DNA of 54,360 bases from Bacillota bacterium (GCA_023388055.1 JAEWGW010000036.1:1-54360), one strand, 5' to 3'; positions 8,025 through 17,615 are shown, numbered from the stretch's first letter. Numbers and translations are program-made. The notes: a model not told the origin generated them from the letters alone.

Positions 8025-8993
8025 CTACCGTGCTCCCAGCTCCTCGGGGGATTCGGTGGGCACCGGGGTTTCGGCCAGAATCCGCCGGATCGCCGTTTCC
8101 GCCACCCGCTCGAAGGGGTTGCCCCGGCGGGCCGGCAGCACCCGGTGGGCCCAAACGGGCACCGCCATGGCCTTCACATCATCCGGCGACACATAGTCTC
8201 TGCCGGCAAGAGCGGCCCGGGCCTGAACCACACGAAGCATAGCCAAGCAGCCCCGGGGGCTGACCCCCGAAAGCAGGTCCTTGTCGCTGCGGGTCCGCTC
8301 CGCCAAGTCCAGAATATATCCGTATAAATCGTCATGCACGGTAACCGCCGTGTAGCTCGCCTGGGCCGCCCGGATTTGCGCCGCATCCGATACCGGGGCA
8401 AGGGAGGCCAGCGGGTCTGCGCTCCGGAAACGCCGAAGGATTTCGATCCCCTCTTCACGGCCCGGATACCCCATGCTGATCTTCAGCATAAACCGGTCCA
8501 ATTGCGCCTCTGGAAGGGGGAAGGTGCCCTGGTTCTCCAGAGGATTCTGGGTGGCTACCACCAGGAACGGCTGCTCCAAGGGATAGGTAACCCCGTCAAT
8601 GGTCACCTGGCGCTCCTCCATACACTCCAGCAGCACCGACTGGGTACGGGGAGTGGCCCGGTTGATTTCGTCTGCCAGAAGCAGATTCGTAAAAACCGGC
8701 CCCGGGCGGAACTGGAATTCCGAATGTTTCATATCAAAAAAGTTGATTCCGCTTACATCCGCCGGTAGCAAATCCGGTGTGAACTGGATGCGGCTGAAGC
8801 CGGTATCCAGCGACCGGGCCAGCGCCTTCGCCAGCATGGTTTTACCCGTTCCCGGCACATCCTCCAGCAGCACATGCCCCGACGCCAACAGCGCCATCAA
8901 CAGCTGGTCGATCACCTCTGCCTTGCCTACAATCACCTTTTCCACATTGCGCTTGACCTGTTGGCCCCAATCCTGAATTTCCTGCAACCTCAT
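8025..8993 (-). CDS. MoxR-family AAA+ ATPase
   Basis: The 322-residue protein has Walker A in EDVPGTGKTMLAKAL (about residues 39-53). Walker B is in LLLADEINRATPRTQSVLLE, and sensor residues occur in VVATQNPLENQGTFPLPEAQ, a classic MoxR signature. MoxR ATPases act as chaperone-like partners of vWA or DUF58 proteins. It heads a minus-strand series with the DUF58 and DUF4129-like genes. The ATG at 8993 is preceded by GGGAGG about 11 bases upstream. It diverges from the histidine kinase gene at 9208 across 214 bp. Confidence 0.93.
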   Translation of the reverse strand: MRLQEIQDWGQQVKRNVEKVIVGKAEVIDQLLMALLASGHVLLEDVPGTGKTMLAKALARSLDTGFSRIQFTPDLLPADVSGINFFDMKHSEFQFRPGPVFTNLLLADEINRATPRTQSVLLECMEERQVTIDGVTYPLEQPFLVVATQNPLENQGTFPLPEAQLDRFMLKISMGYPGREEGIEILRRFRSADPLASLAPVSDAAQIRAAQASYTAVTVHDDLYGYILDLAERTRSDKDLLSGVSPRGCLAMLRVVQARAALAGRDYVSPDDVKAMAVPVWAHRVLPARRGNPFERVAETAIRRILAETPVPTESPEELGAR

Positions 8994-9123
8994 GCTGCAC
9001 GCCGCCTCCCTTGCTTCTCACAATCTATTACCTTATCATACCACAGGAAGAAGGCTGGACGTGAGCCCTTCCGCCCAAAAATTACCTTTTCTCCATAAGC
9101 CCGCTTCAATATTGGCCATTCTT

Positions 9124-9173
9124 CCAAAAAAATCGACAGATTTTTGGCCTCCTTTTTCCAGGGCATGTATACT
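9124..9173 (+). promoter_or_regulatory. promoter of the histidine kinase gene, with overlapping inverted repeat
   Basis: TTGGCC (9144-9149) and TATACT (9168-9173) are 18 bp apart, and TG precedes the -10 box by one base (extended -10). An inverted repeat, CCAAAAAAATC with GATTTTTGG (about 9124-9147), covers the -35 box and could be an operator. AAGGAGG at 9197-9203 serves the gene start. Confidence 0.5.
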
Positions 9174-9207
9174 AATAAAAGAGGGAATTATTGGACAAGG
9201 AGGCGAT

Positions 9208-11583
9208 ATGATGCATATGCTCCGCGGCTACAGGCGCGCAAGCTTCCTGCTGCTGGCTTTCCTGCCGGTGCTGGGCATGGCCTTTATCCGGGTTATGCCG
9301 GAAGGCGGGTCTCTGCTCGTCAACAAGCCGGCCTACGCCATGATGCTTGCCGCTGCCGTGATCCTGTCAGGCTGCCTGGGGGTAGCCGCAAGCCGCTCTT
9401 ACCTGATGGAGCTGGATGTGTCTCTCCGGTATTTTGCCCTGGCGTTTGCCGGCTTTGCCTTTATAGCCGCATTCCAGGCGCTCCTGACCCCGGCAGCGGC
9501 AAGAGAAACCGCCCTTTTCCTGGGCGTCGGCTCCTTATCTCGGCTAATCCTATGTATCTACAGCTATTTGGGACTGCGCTCCCAGCTGGCCAAACGGTCC
9601 CCGGAATTCCGCAAAAAACCGCTCTCCTGGTGGCACAAGCATTTTGCCGCATGGGCGGGCGCCATACTCCTGACCGGGGCCATCGCTGAAGCAGGCCTCC
9701 TCCATTCTTATATCATTACCATCATCGAGCTGCTTGCCCTGCTTACTGCATTGGCGGCATCAGCCCACCTGGTTGTGGTACGCACCTATTCCTCCCTCGG
9801 GCGGAATCACTTGTTTGCCCAGCTGATTTTGGCCCAGGCTTCCCTGATTTTTATCCTGGCTGCTCCCTGGAGCGCACTCTGGTGGTTTGCCCATGGCGTG
9901 ACCACCTCCGCTTTCCTGGTGCTGGGTTTTGCGCTGGTGCGTTCCTATGAAGAAACCCGCTCCATCGGCCGGGTGTATAATGAGAATCTGCTGTATCCCG
10001 CCCTGCGGAGTGTCATGCGGACCATCCACGAGGGGTTTGTCATGACGGATAACCTGGGCAGGGTCAACTACGCTAACCCCCAGATGGAGGAATTCTTCCA
10101 GGAAAAACCGGCCCCCGGACAACTCATCGCCGCCTATCTGGCGAGACAGAATCTGAAAACCGCCACCCGGGAGGCGCTTTCTCCTGTCGTGGAAAGCCTT
10201 CTCTCCGGGGAAGCGGCCAGCATCGACCTCCATGTGGAGGTTCCCCGGGACGGAAGCGACCCCGTCTATTACGAATTCTACGCCTCCCCCGTTCTGGACG
10301 AGCTCAGCCGTGCCCGGATCGGCTACCTGTTTGTCTTCCGCAACCGTTCGGAGGAGGAACGCCTGAACCGGATGAAGGATGATTTCATCAGCATTGTCTC
10401 CCACGAGCTGCGCACCCCCATGTCCGCCATACAGGGCTTTACTGAAATTTTGCTGGAACGGGAGGTGCCCCCGGAGAAAAGAGTCCGTTATCTGGAGACC
10501 GTCCACAATGAGGTGGTCCGGCTGTCGGCGCTGGTGGATGATTTCCTTGATATCCAGCGGATGGAGACGGGCAGGCTGGCCTACCACTTCGAGCCGCTGG
10601 ATTTGGGCGGTCTTGTTGCGGAGGTTGCCGGGCAATGGCAGGGGTCTGACAAACATACCCTGCGGCTGGATCTGCCTGCCCACGGCTTCTTCATCCGCGG
10701 AGACAAGGAACGGATCATCCAGGTGCTGCACAATCTAATCAGCAATGCGGTCAAGTATTCCCCCGGTGCGGAGGCGGTGGATATATCCTTGTCCAGCGCA
10801 GACGGCCGTGCGGCTATCCGGGTGAAGGATTACGGACTGGGTATTCCCGAGGAAAGCCTGACCCGCTTGTTCCAGAAGTTCTACCGGGTAGAAACAGCCC
10901 GCCACCGGAAAATCCGCGGCACCGGGCTGGGGCTGTCCATTGTGCGGGAAATTGTGGATACCCATGGCGGGGAAATTCAAGTGGAATCCGTTTCCGGAAG
11001 CGGCTCCGAATTCTCCGTGCACCTGCCCGCTTATGAGCCGCCGGAGCTGAAAGGGAGAATCGCTGTCCTGCAGGAGCCGGACGAGAAGAGCCCGCTGCTC
11101 CTGGACACTGCCGCAGAGCGGGCCGGGGAGCCCTTATATTTTGTCAGCCGGGAGGAGCTGCTGTTCGTGCTGGAGCAAACCCGCTCCCTGCCCAAGCTGT
11201 GGATTGCCGACATTCGCTTGGAGGAGCAGCGGGACGGCTGGAGCCTCCTGCGGATGCTGCTGGAGGAGAAGCGGTACCTGACAAGCCCGCTGCTCATTTC
11301 CGTAAGCGGAGGCACACCTGGCACCGGCTATGGACAGGGCTACGGCTCCGTGGATGGGGGAGCCGGCAGCCTGGACCGCCACGGGCTATTGGACCGTATG
11401 GCCCGGGAGCTGCTCCGGCGCCCCGAGGAGGGCCAGCTGCTGGCCGCCGCCTATGATGAGCAGGCTCTGCTCCAGCTGCTCCACCGCCAGGGCATCGAGA
11501 TCGCCGGCATTGAGCGGGGCGGAGGCATCAGCACCTTTGCCATACTCGCCCATCCCAAGGATTCGGAGGAGCCGGCTTCCTAG
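9208..11583 (+). CDS. membrane-bound PAS sensor histidine kinase, no adjacent response regulator
   Basis: The 791-residue protein starts at ATG 9208 (AAGGAGG just upstream); a longer open frame upstream is not supported. About eight membrane helices fill the first 250 residues, forming an intracellularly or membrane-sensing module. A PAS-like region follows (about 270-380). The HisKA box FISIVSHELRTPMSAIQG has its phospho-acceptor at His399. N, G1 and G2 boxes of the HATPase domain are visible (LISNAVKYSP, KDYGLGIPEE, GTGLGLSIV). The last 150 residues resemble a degenerate receiver domain (LPKLWIADIRLEEQ), but I cannot confirm the acidic triad. No regulator gene is adjacent; the next gene encodes a phosphoglycerol transferase, so an envelope role is possible but unproven. 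Confidence 0.85.
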   Translation: MMHMLRGYRRASFLLLAFLPVLGMAFIRVMPEGGSLLVNKPAYAMMLAAAVILSGCLGVAASRSYLMELDVSLRYFALAFAGFAFIAAFQALLTPAAARETALFLGVGSLSRLILCIYSYLGLRSQLAKRSPEFRKKPLSWWHKHFAAWAGAILLTGAIAEAGLLHSYIITIIELLALLTALAASAHLVVVRTYSSLGRNHLFAQLILAQASLIFILAAPWSALWWFAHGVTTSAFLVLGFALVRSYEETRSIGRVYNENLLYPALRSVMRTIHEGFVMTDNLGRVNYANPQMEEFFQEKPAPGQLIAAYLARQNLKTATREALSPVVESLLSGEAASIDLHVEVPRDGSDPVYYEFYASPVLDELSRARIGYLFVFRNRSEEERLNRMKDDFISIVSHELRTPMSAIQGFTEILLEREVPPEKRVRYLETVHNEVVRLSALVDDFLDIQRMETGRLAYHFEPLDLGGLVAEVAGQWQGSDKHTLRLDLPAHGFFIRGDKERIIQVLHNLISNAVKYSPGAEAVDISLSSADGRAAIRVKDYGLGIPEESLTRLFQKFYRVETARHRKIRGTGLGLSIVREIVDTHGGEIQVESVSGSGSEFSVHLPAYEPPELKGRIAVLQEPDEKSPLLLDTAAERAGEPLYFVSREELLFVLEQTRSLPKLWIADIRLEEQRDGWSLLRMLLEEKRYLTSPLLISVSGGTPGTGYGQGYGSVDGGAGSLDRHGLLDRMARELLRRPEEGQLLAAAYDEQALLQLLHRQGIEIAGIERGGGISTFAILAHPKDSEEPAS

Positions 11584-11689
11584 GGGTGTGTCATCCTGCC
11601 ATCTCTTGATGACGCGGCGCATCCGGAACGCTATAATGATGAAGAAGCGCCGGTGAACGCTTACACCAAGAGAAGGCGGGAAGAACGGC

Positions 11690-13867
11690 ATGACTCATCC
11701 CCACAAGGCCCGCTGGCTGGCCAAAAGCAGCAGCATGCTGAAGCAAAAAGGCAAGGCGGTGCTCCGCCAGGCCTGGTTCCGCTTTGTCCTGAAACGGGCA
11801 TCGCTTGTTGTACTCCCCTTCCTCCTGGTTTATCTCACAGAAACCTTAACCCGCCAAAGCTGGTATGCGGCCTTTGTCTGGATGGCTGATTATAACAATG
11901 AATTTACATTGAACTACTGGATCGCTTTTTTGGCAACCCTGGGTACAGCAGCACTAACAGGCCGCACCCGTGCCGCCTCTGTTATACTGCTTGCCGGGAT
12001 AACGGCAGCCGGCATATGGAGCGGGATCAGCATGAACCGCACCGGACTGCCTCTTTTGCCATGGGTGGCCATGCTCCCCGGAGGCGAACAGGACCCGGTT
12101 GCCGGACTTAATCCCTACTTCAGTCCCGGGCTGCTTGCAGGAGCGGCGATAGCAGCCGCGGTGCTGCTGCTGGTTTTCCGGGTTCCCGGAACACGGCTGG
12201 GCAGGCGGGAGCGGCTTTTGTACGGTGCTTCCGGCTTGATCATTCTAATCTCGGCTTATCTCAACAGCCCGCTTCCGTTTACGGACCATCTGCGCTTGCC
12301 CTGGATCCATTATGAACAGGAGGCCAATTACAGCCGCAACGGCTTCTGGGCCTCGACCCTGGACAACCTCCATTTTGTAGCGCCGGTGCGGCCGGCCGGC
12401 TCCGCCAAAGGGGAGCTCCGCAGTCTGATCCGTTCCCTGCCTGCTTCACGCTCTAACGCAGAGCCGAACGGGTCTCAACCCCGGAAGGCCTCCCGGGAGC
12501 ACCCCAATGTCATCGTGCTGCTCTCGGAAAGCTTCTGGGACCCGACCCTGCTCCCGGAGGTGCGCTTCAGCGAGGACCCGATCCCCTTCTTCCACTCCAT
12601 GATGGCCGAAACCACGGGAGGCTGGATGCTCAGCCCCCAGTTCAGCGGGACTACCGCCAATGTGGAGTTTGAGGTGCTGACGGGCAATTCCGTCCGTTTT
12701 CTGCCCAAGGATGCCATCGCCTATATCAGCTATATGAACCGGGGCGTAGACTCCCTGGCCGGCATCTACGCCCGGCAGGGTTATACCACCACGGCCATCA
12801 ACCCGTACTTCAACTGGTTCTTCAACAGCCGCAATGTCTACCGTAATATGGGCTTCTCCCGGTTTATCAGCTGCGAATTCTTCGAACCCCGCTTCCACGG
12901 GCCTAATTTCGAGGACGGCCAGGTCATGGACAAAATTATCGAGGCAATGGACAGTTCACCCGGTCCGGACTTTGTATTCGCCAACACCATGGAAAACCAC
13001 GGCAGCTACGAAAACAAATTTTACTCCAATCCCATCTCCGTCAGCGGTCCGATAAGCGCCAAATCCAAGAACATTCTGGAGAATTACGCCACAGGCGCAC
13101 AGGCCTTCGACCAGGCCTTCCAGAAGCTGGTGGAGCATTACCGCAGCAGCGGGGAACCGACGGTTATTCTCTCCTTCGGCGACCACCTGCCCGGCCTCGG
13201 CCCGGATTATCTGGCTTACCGGGAGGCAGGCTACCTCCATAAGGAGGATTCGGATGCCCAGCGGATGGAGAAGCTGCATTATACCCCCTTTGTCATCTGG
13301 GATAATATGAACCTTCAGCCCCGGGAGAACCTGCGGATGAACGCCAGCTTCCTGGGCCCTTATCTGCTCCATTACGCCGGCAGCCCCGGCACCTATTACA
13401 CCGATTATTTGTATGCCTTGTCCCAAAAACAGCCGATATTCCCCATCCGCCCTTATGCCCATGCGTACCCGGCAGATAACAAGGAGCTTGCGGATTACAA
13501 GAGGCTGCAATACGACATTCTCTTCGGCAGCCAGGAGGGTTACCGACTTCGGGGTATCGCCGGATCGGTTCCGGCAGCCCGGTTCGAGATGGGCTACGGC
13601 AGCCCCACCCTGGCCAAACTCTACCGGGACACCACCGGAAAGCTTGTGGTGGAGGGAGGACGCTTCAGCAGCGACTCGGAGGTATGTCTCGACGGCAACC
13701 CCCTCCATACGGTCTACGACAGCCCCCAAAGGCTGACCGTATGGCCGGAGGATCTGCCTCCGTCCCTGTCCGGCACCTGGAGTGTGCAATTAGCCGACCG
13801 GAAGCATACGGTTATCTCCAGATCCGGCGAGCTGGTTCTGACCGCAGAGGAACTGGAGGCGCATTGA
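11690..13867 (+). CDS. LTA synthase family phosphoglycerol transferase (sulfatase fold)
   Basis: The product resembles LtaS-type enzymes that move glycerol phosphate from phosphatidylglycerol to a glycolipid or polysaccharide outside the membrane. About four or five membrane helices occupy the first 190 residues. The extracellular sulfatase-like domain (about 260-580) has a metal ligand in LLSESFWD, the nucleophile in FSGTTANVEFE (probably Thr322, aligning with GKTS of LtaS) and the metal-binding SFGDHLPGLG. It is 725 residues, longer than LtaS, with an extra C-terminal beta-rich region of about 150 residues. A TATAAT at 11632-11637 may mark its own promoter. Whether it makes lipoteichoic acid or another polymer cannot be told. 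Confidence 0.85.
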   Translation: MTHPHKARWLAKSSSMLKQKGKAVLRQAWFRFVLKRASLVVLPFLLVYLTETLTRQSWYAAFVWMADYNNEFTLNYWIAFLATLGTAALTGRTRAASVILLAGITAAGIWSGISMNRTGLPLLPWVAMLPGGEQDPVAGLNPYFSPGLLAGAAIAAAVLLLVFRVPGTRLGRRERLLYGASGLIILISAYLNSPLPFTDHLRLPWIHYEQEANYSRNGFWASTLDNLHFVAPVRPAGSAKGELRSLIRSLPASRSNAEPNGSQPRKASREHPNVIVLLSESFWDPTLLPEVRFSEDPIPFFHSMMAETTGGWMLSPQFSGTTANVEFEVLTGNSVRFLPKDAIAYISYMNRGVDSLAGIYARQGYTTTAINPYFNWFFNSRNVYRNMGFSRFISCEFFEPRFHGPNFEDGQVMDKIIEAMDSSPGPDFVFANTMENHGSYENKFYSNPISVSGPISAKSKNILENYATGAQAFDQAFQKLVEHYRSSGEPTVILSFGDHLPGLGPDYLAYREAGYLHKEDSDAQRMEKLHYTPFVIWDNMNLQPRENLRMNASFLGPYLLHYAGSPGTYYTDYLYALSQKQPIFPIRPYAHAYPADNKELADYKRLQYDILFGSQEGYRLRGIAGSVPAARFEMGYGSPTLAKLYRDTTGKLVVEGGRFSSDSEVCLDGNPLHTVYDSPQRLTVWPEDLPPSLSGTWSVQLADRKHTVISRSGELVLTAEELEAH

Positions 13868-13907
13868 AATCATGAGGTGTTAACCCTTCAGCAAAGGAGA
13901 ACCGGCT

Positions 13908-14936
13908 ATGGTTGAATTGTCCCATCATCAAGCCCAGAACATTGTGGATCGTATGATGAAAGACATTCCGTACAATATCAACATTATGGATCACACAGGT
14001 ACGATTATCGGCAGCGGAAACAAAAGCCGGATCGGCACGCTCCATCATGGGGCGGTGGAGGCCATCCGGCAGCGGAAGCCCGTGGATATTTACGAGGATG
14101 AAACCTATGTGAAGAAGGGCATCAATCTGCCCATTGAGCTGAACGGCCGGATTGTAGGTGTGGTGGGCATCAGCGGCGAGGTGGAGGAAACACGCCCCTT
14201 CGGGAATCTGCTGAAGTCCGCCGTCATTCTGTTGATTGAACAGAGCATTGCCCTGGAGAAGGAAAATGCCAAAATGAATCAAAAAAGACAATTTTTTGAT
14301 CTCATTACCGAGATGGATGTGGAATATACCAAACCCGTCATCGATCAGGCCCTGACCTATGGGCTCCACCTGTCCAAACCCTCCCAGGTGATAGTTGCGG
14401 AATTTCCCGGGGAAATCTCCGAGGACATCATCGACAGCTATCCCTGCTTCAAAATGTCCGGCCATTCCCTGTGTATGATCGTGCAGGACAACGACGGGAT
14501 CACCCGGCTGCACAACCTTCTGCGTGCCCAGCATCCATCGGCATTGATGTCCGTGAGCAAAATGAATGACACGGTTTCCACGGGTTACGGACAGGCCCGG
14601 GCCGCCATGCGGGTGCTAAAGGGAGTTTTTTATAACGAAACCGTCATCTTCTATGCCCAATGCGAATTTATTGCCGATATGGCCAAGCTGCCCAAGCCGG
14701 GGGACGCCATCCAGCAGGTCACCGACTTCCTGCACATGGACGGCGAATTGATCAAAACTCTCCAGATTTATATTAACTGCAACCTGAATGCCAATGAAAC
14801 CGCCAACCAACTGATCATCCACCGCAACACCTTAAATTACCGTCTGGCCAAAATCCACAAGCTGACAGGCAAGGACCCCAAGAATATTCTGGAGTTAGTG
14901 GAATTGGTATTTGCGCTGATCGCCCGGGTGAAATAA
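13908..14936 (+). CDS. cdaR: CdaR-type sugar-diacid/glycerate regulator
   Basis: The first 140 residues form the putative sugar-diacid recognition domain (MVELSHHQAQNIVDRMM, INIMDHTGTIIGSG, ELNGRIVGVVGISG). The C-terminus is a PucR-type HTH (about 285-342: TLQIYINCNLNANETA, LIIHRNTLNYRLAKIHKLTG). Homologues activate genes for glucarate, galactarate or glycerate use in response to the acid. The target is suggested by context: convergent neighbours are a glycerate kinase and a GntP permease. The ATG at 13908 follows AAAGGAG at a normal distance. Assignment to the family is firm; the exact inducer is inferred. Confidence 0.88.
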   Translation: MVELSHHQAQNIVDRMMKDIPYNINIMDHTGTIIGSGNKSRIGTLHHGAVEAIRQRKPVDIYEDETYVKKGINLPIELNGRIVGVVGISGEVEETRPFGNLLKSAVILLIEQSIALEKENAKMNQKRQFFDLITEMDVEYTKPVIDQALTYGLHLSKPSQVIVAEFPGEISEDIIDSYPCFKMSGHSLCMIVQDNDGITRLHNLLRAQHPSALMSVSKMNDTVSTGYGQARAAMRVLKGVFYNETVIFYAQCEFIADMAKLPKPGDAIQQVTDFLHMDGELIKTLQIYINCNLNANETANQLIIHRNTLNYRLAKIHKLTGKDPKNILELVELVFALIARVK

Positions 14937-14954
14937 ACCTGTTCCCCGTTTACG

Positions 14955-14990
14955 AAAAAAAAGGATGCCCCCGCTGCACCGGGGGCATCC
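14955..14990 (-). terminator. terminator between glycerate kinase and cdaR
   Basis: GGATGCCCCC (14963-14972) and GGGGGCATCC (14981-14990) form a perfect 10-bp stem with an 8-base loop. Eight A at 14955-14962 give an ideal T run for the minus-strand glycerate kinase transcript. On the plus strand the following sequence is only partly T-rich, so it may also end cdaR transcripts. Confidence 0.9.
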
Positions 14991-15010
14991 TTCTATCTGT
15001 TTCCTTCAGT

Positions 15011-15043
15011 TTTACTTCAACTTTACTTCAACTTTACTTCAGC
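15011..15043 (-). repeat. three 11-bp tandem repeats across the glycerate kinase stop
   Basis: TTTACTTCAAC occurs at 15011-15021 and 15022-15032, and TTTACTTCAGC at 15033-15043. Because 11 is not a multiple of three, each repeat puts a stop codon in a different frame. The glycerate kinase stop (15034-15036) is within the third copy. Confidence 0.8.
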
Positions 15044-16170
15044 AATCGGGCGACACTCTCCGCCGTACGGGCCACATTGGCTTTGCCTTGAGCCAGCAGG
15101 GCCTCCAGCTCCGCTGCTCCCGGCACGATGCCGAAGATGGCGTCGAAGCCTTCCTCGTACAGGACCTCAATGTCCTGTCCGATATATCCGGCCAACGCAA
15201 TCACCTTCATGCTGCTGTCAACGCTTTTGGCCGCTTGGGCCACACCGAAGGGAGCCTTGCCGAACTTGGTTTGGAAATCAATCCCGCCTTCGCCGGTGAT
15301 GCAATAATCCGCTCCCCGGAGCTTTTCCTTCAATTGGGTATATTCGATTACAATATCAATACCCTTGCGCATATTGGAATTGGTGAAGGCCAATAAACCT
15401 GCCCCAAGACCACCAGCACCGCCGGCACCGGGCACATCGATAATTTCAATGCCCAGCTGCTCCTTCACCACCTCGCCGTAATGGCGCAGGTTCTGATCCA
15501 GCGTTTGCACCATCTCCGGGGTTGCCCCCTTCTGCGGGCCGAATACCACGGAGGCTCCCCGTTCGCCGCACAGCGGATTGGTGACATCCGATGCCACCAG
15601 GATATGAATGTTCTTGATCTGGGGAATGACACCGCTGGTATCAATTTTGTCCAGAGCACCCAGGAAGCCGCCGCCAAAGGGCAGCTCCCGGCCGGCCTTG
15701 TCCAGGAACCTGTAGCCCAAGGCTCTTGCCATGCCTGTCCCGCCGTCATTGGTGGCACTTCCGCCAATCCCCAGGATAATTTCGGTAATACCCTTCTCGA
15801 TACAGTCCCGGATCAGCTCTCCCGTACCATAGGTGGTGGTAATCATGGGGTTTTTGGTTTCTTTGGTCACATGGTGGATGCCGCTGGCCGAGGCCATTTC
15901 AATCACACCGGTTTTTCCGTCGCCCAGAATGCCGTAGCGGGCAAGCACAGGATTGCCCAAGGGGCCTGTCACCTGTTTCTCGATCAGGGTGCCGCCGGTG
16001 GCATCCACCAGGGACTGGACGGTGCCTTCGCCGCCGTCCGCCATCGGCACATGAATACAGGTGGCGTCGGGGATAGCCCGTTTAATGCCTATTTCCATGG
16101 CCTCACAGACTTCCTTGGCGGTCATGCTCTCTTTGAACGAATCCGGAGCCAAAACAAATGTTTTTGTCAT
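15034..16170 (-). CDS. glycerate kinase (GarK/GlxK family)
   Basis: This enzyme phosphorylates D-glycerate, in this family usually to 2-phosphoglycerate, feeding lower glycolysis. Family features are the N-terminal FVLAPDSFKESMTA, the MADGGEGTV motif, the GTGELIRDCIEKG region and the GGSATNDGGTGMA loop. GEGGIDFQTKFGKAP lies near the C-terminus. At 378 residues it is a normal length. It follows the GntP permease gene by 18 bp and almost certainly shares its transcript. Its stop lies in an 11-bp tandem repeat and a strong terminator follows. Whether 2- or 3-phosphoglycerate is made cannot be read from sequence alone. Confidence 0.93.
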   Translation of the reverse strand: MTKTFVLAPDSFKESMTAKEVCEAMEIGIKRAIPDATCIHVPMADGGEGTVQSLVDATGGTLIEKQVTGPLGNPVLARYGILGDGKTGVIEMASASGIHHVTKETKNPMITTTYGTGELIRDCIEKGITEIILGIGGSATNDGGTGMARALGYRFLDKAGRELPFGGGFLGALDKIDTSGVIPQIKNIHILVASDVTNPLCGERGASVVFGPQKGATPEMVQTLDQNLRHYGEVVKEQLGIEIIDVPGAGGAGGLGAGLLAFTNSNMRKGIDIVIEYTQLKEKLRGADYCITGEGGIDFQTKFGKAPFGVAQAAKSVDSSMKVIALAGYIGQDIEVLYEEGFDAIFGIVPGAAELEALLAQGKANVARTAESVARLLK

Positions 16171-16188
16171 GATGTTTACTCCAATCTT

Positions 16189-17493
16189 TTAAAGGATAAA
16201 TCCGTATAGGATGACGGCAACGATGGTCATGGTCAAACCGACCATGCTTTCGTACATAACCACCTTCATTCTGTCCTTCATGCTCATGCCCATTGCATTA
16301 CGGGTCACATGGAAGTAGGTTCCATGGGGCAGATGGTCGATGACGGTTGCGCCGGCATGGGTCATTACCGCTGCGGACAACGGGGCAACGCCGGTGTTCA
16401 GAATGGCATTGGAGAAGGAGCCGGTGGCCAGAATAACGCCGGTGGACGTAGAGGCCGTTGCGGCTGCCATCAGAATACCTGCAATGGGAGCCAGGAAGGT
16501 TCCCGAAAGTCCGGAGGCTTCCACCAGGGAAACAACCTGGGAAGGCAGGCTGGAGGCCGTAATCAGTCCGCCGATGGCGCCTGCGCCGATAATGATCAGG
16601 ATGGTGGGAGTCATCCGGTTAAGACCGGAGCTGCAATACTCCAGAATCTTCTTGCGTTTGCCCAATGCCAACGAACCAACAATCCCGGCAAAAGGCAGGA
16701 TATACAGGGAATCGATCTTCAGCTTTGCCAGCGCGTCCAGACCCAGCATGGAGCCGACAGGGCTGATCATCAGGAGCACAATGGCGATAGCCGGCGTAAC
16801 CAGCGCTTTGGCCAAAGACGGAAGATTGGTGGTGCTGACCTTCTCCAGCTCGGCCGCTTCCTCATCGGTTACCTTGGTGCCTTTATACTTAATCAGGGAA
16901 GCAATGATAACCGCTACGATCACGCCGCAGATGGCCGGAATCAGACCGCCCAGCATCACCTGGTTCACATCAAGCTTGTAGCCGCCCGCCGCCGCAATGG
17001 TATTGGGATTCGGGGAGATAATATTGCCTGCCTTGCCGCCGCCGGACAAGGCTACCAGCAGAGCTACCTTGGAGTAGCCCATCTTGTTGCCTACAGACAA
17101 GGCAATAGGTGCCACAATCAGCACGGCTACGGGAATAAATACGCCTACCGCAGTAATAATCATCGTAGCCAGGGCCAGCGAGAGCATAGCCTTGGTGCCG
17201 CCCAGCTTGTCTACGATGGTCTTCGCAATAGACTCGGCCGCTCCCGATTCCATCATAACCCCTGCGAAAACACCGGCGGCGATAATACGGACAACCGTCC
17301 CCATTACGCTCTGTGTACCGGAGATTACGATGCTGACCGCTTGGGCAAAATCGGCTCCGCCGATAAAGGCGCCCACAATCGCACCCAGAATCAGTGAATA
17401 AGTGGGAGCCAGCTTGAAGAGAATTAAAAGGATGGCCAGCAGGAGTCCGATTAATGCGCCGAACCAGCTAATAACCAATGGTGTCATAGTCAA
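16189..17493 (-). CDS. GntP-family permease, probably glycerate/gluconate importer
   Basis: The 434-residue protein has 12 to 14 hydrophobic segments spread over its length and the GntP-family block GGGKAGNIISPNPNTIAAA about residues 150-170. Another conserved block, THAGATVIDHLPHGTYFHVTRNAM, lies near 385-410. GntP proteins import sugar acids with protons. Its place directly upstream of glycerate kinase, opposite a CdaR regulator, makes glycerate the best guess for the substrate. A promoter and cre-like site lie upstream. Confidence 0.9.
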   Translation of the reverse strand: MTMTPLVISWFGALIGLLLAILLILFKLAPTYSLILGAIVGAFIGGADFAQAVSIVISGTQSVMGTVVRIIAAGVFAGVMMESGAAESIAKTIVDKLGGTKAMLSLALATMIITAVGVFIPVAVLIVAPIALSVGNKMGYSKVALLVALSGGGKAGNIISPNPNTIAAAGGYKLDVNQVMLGGLIPAICGVIVAVIIASLIKYKGTKVTDEEAAELEKVSTTNLPSLAKALVTPAIAIVLLMISPVGSMLGLDALAKLKIDSLYILPFAGIVGSLALGKRKKILEYCSSGLNRMTPTILIIIGAGAIGGLITASSLPSQVVSLVEASGLSGTFLAPIAGILMAAATASTSTGVILATGSFSNAILNTGVAPLSAAVMTHAGATVIDHLPHGTYFHVTRNAMGMSMKDRMKVVMYESMVGLTMTIVAVILYGFIL

Positions 17494-17601
17494 ATCCTCC
17501 TTGTTAGTCGTGTAATCAACATTTTCCTACTATTCCTGGAATCTCATAAATGATCCGCTTATTATCTCTTGTGGGTGCCCCCTTTATTCAATGCGTCTTT
17601 C

Positions 17602-17615
17602 TGAATACGTTTTCA
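17602..17615 (-). promoter_or_regulatory. cre-like site for CcpA at the GntP promoter
   Basis: On the minus strand it reads TGAAAACGTATTCA, one mismatch from the cre consensus TGWAARCGYTWNCW. It abuts the -10 box of the GntP operon, the classic position for catabolite repression. Confidence 0.6.

Noticed and set aside
8992..9207. Longer version of the histidine kinase starting at 8992
   Set aside because: It would overlap moxR's divergent start and lacks a ribosome site; AAGGAGG directly before 9208 fixes the real start.
9760..10731. Long minus-strand open frame inside the histidine kinase gene
   Set aside because: It runs antisense to the PAS and HisKA domains of a clear kinase; no ribosome site or family match.
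16309..17397. Long plus-strand open frame opposite the GntP permease
   Set aside because: Its translation is rich in Gly, Asn, Gln and His without family features, and the minus-strand permease is unambiguous.
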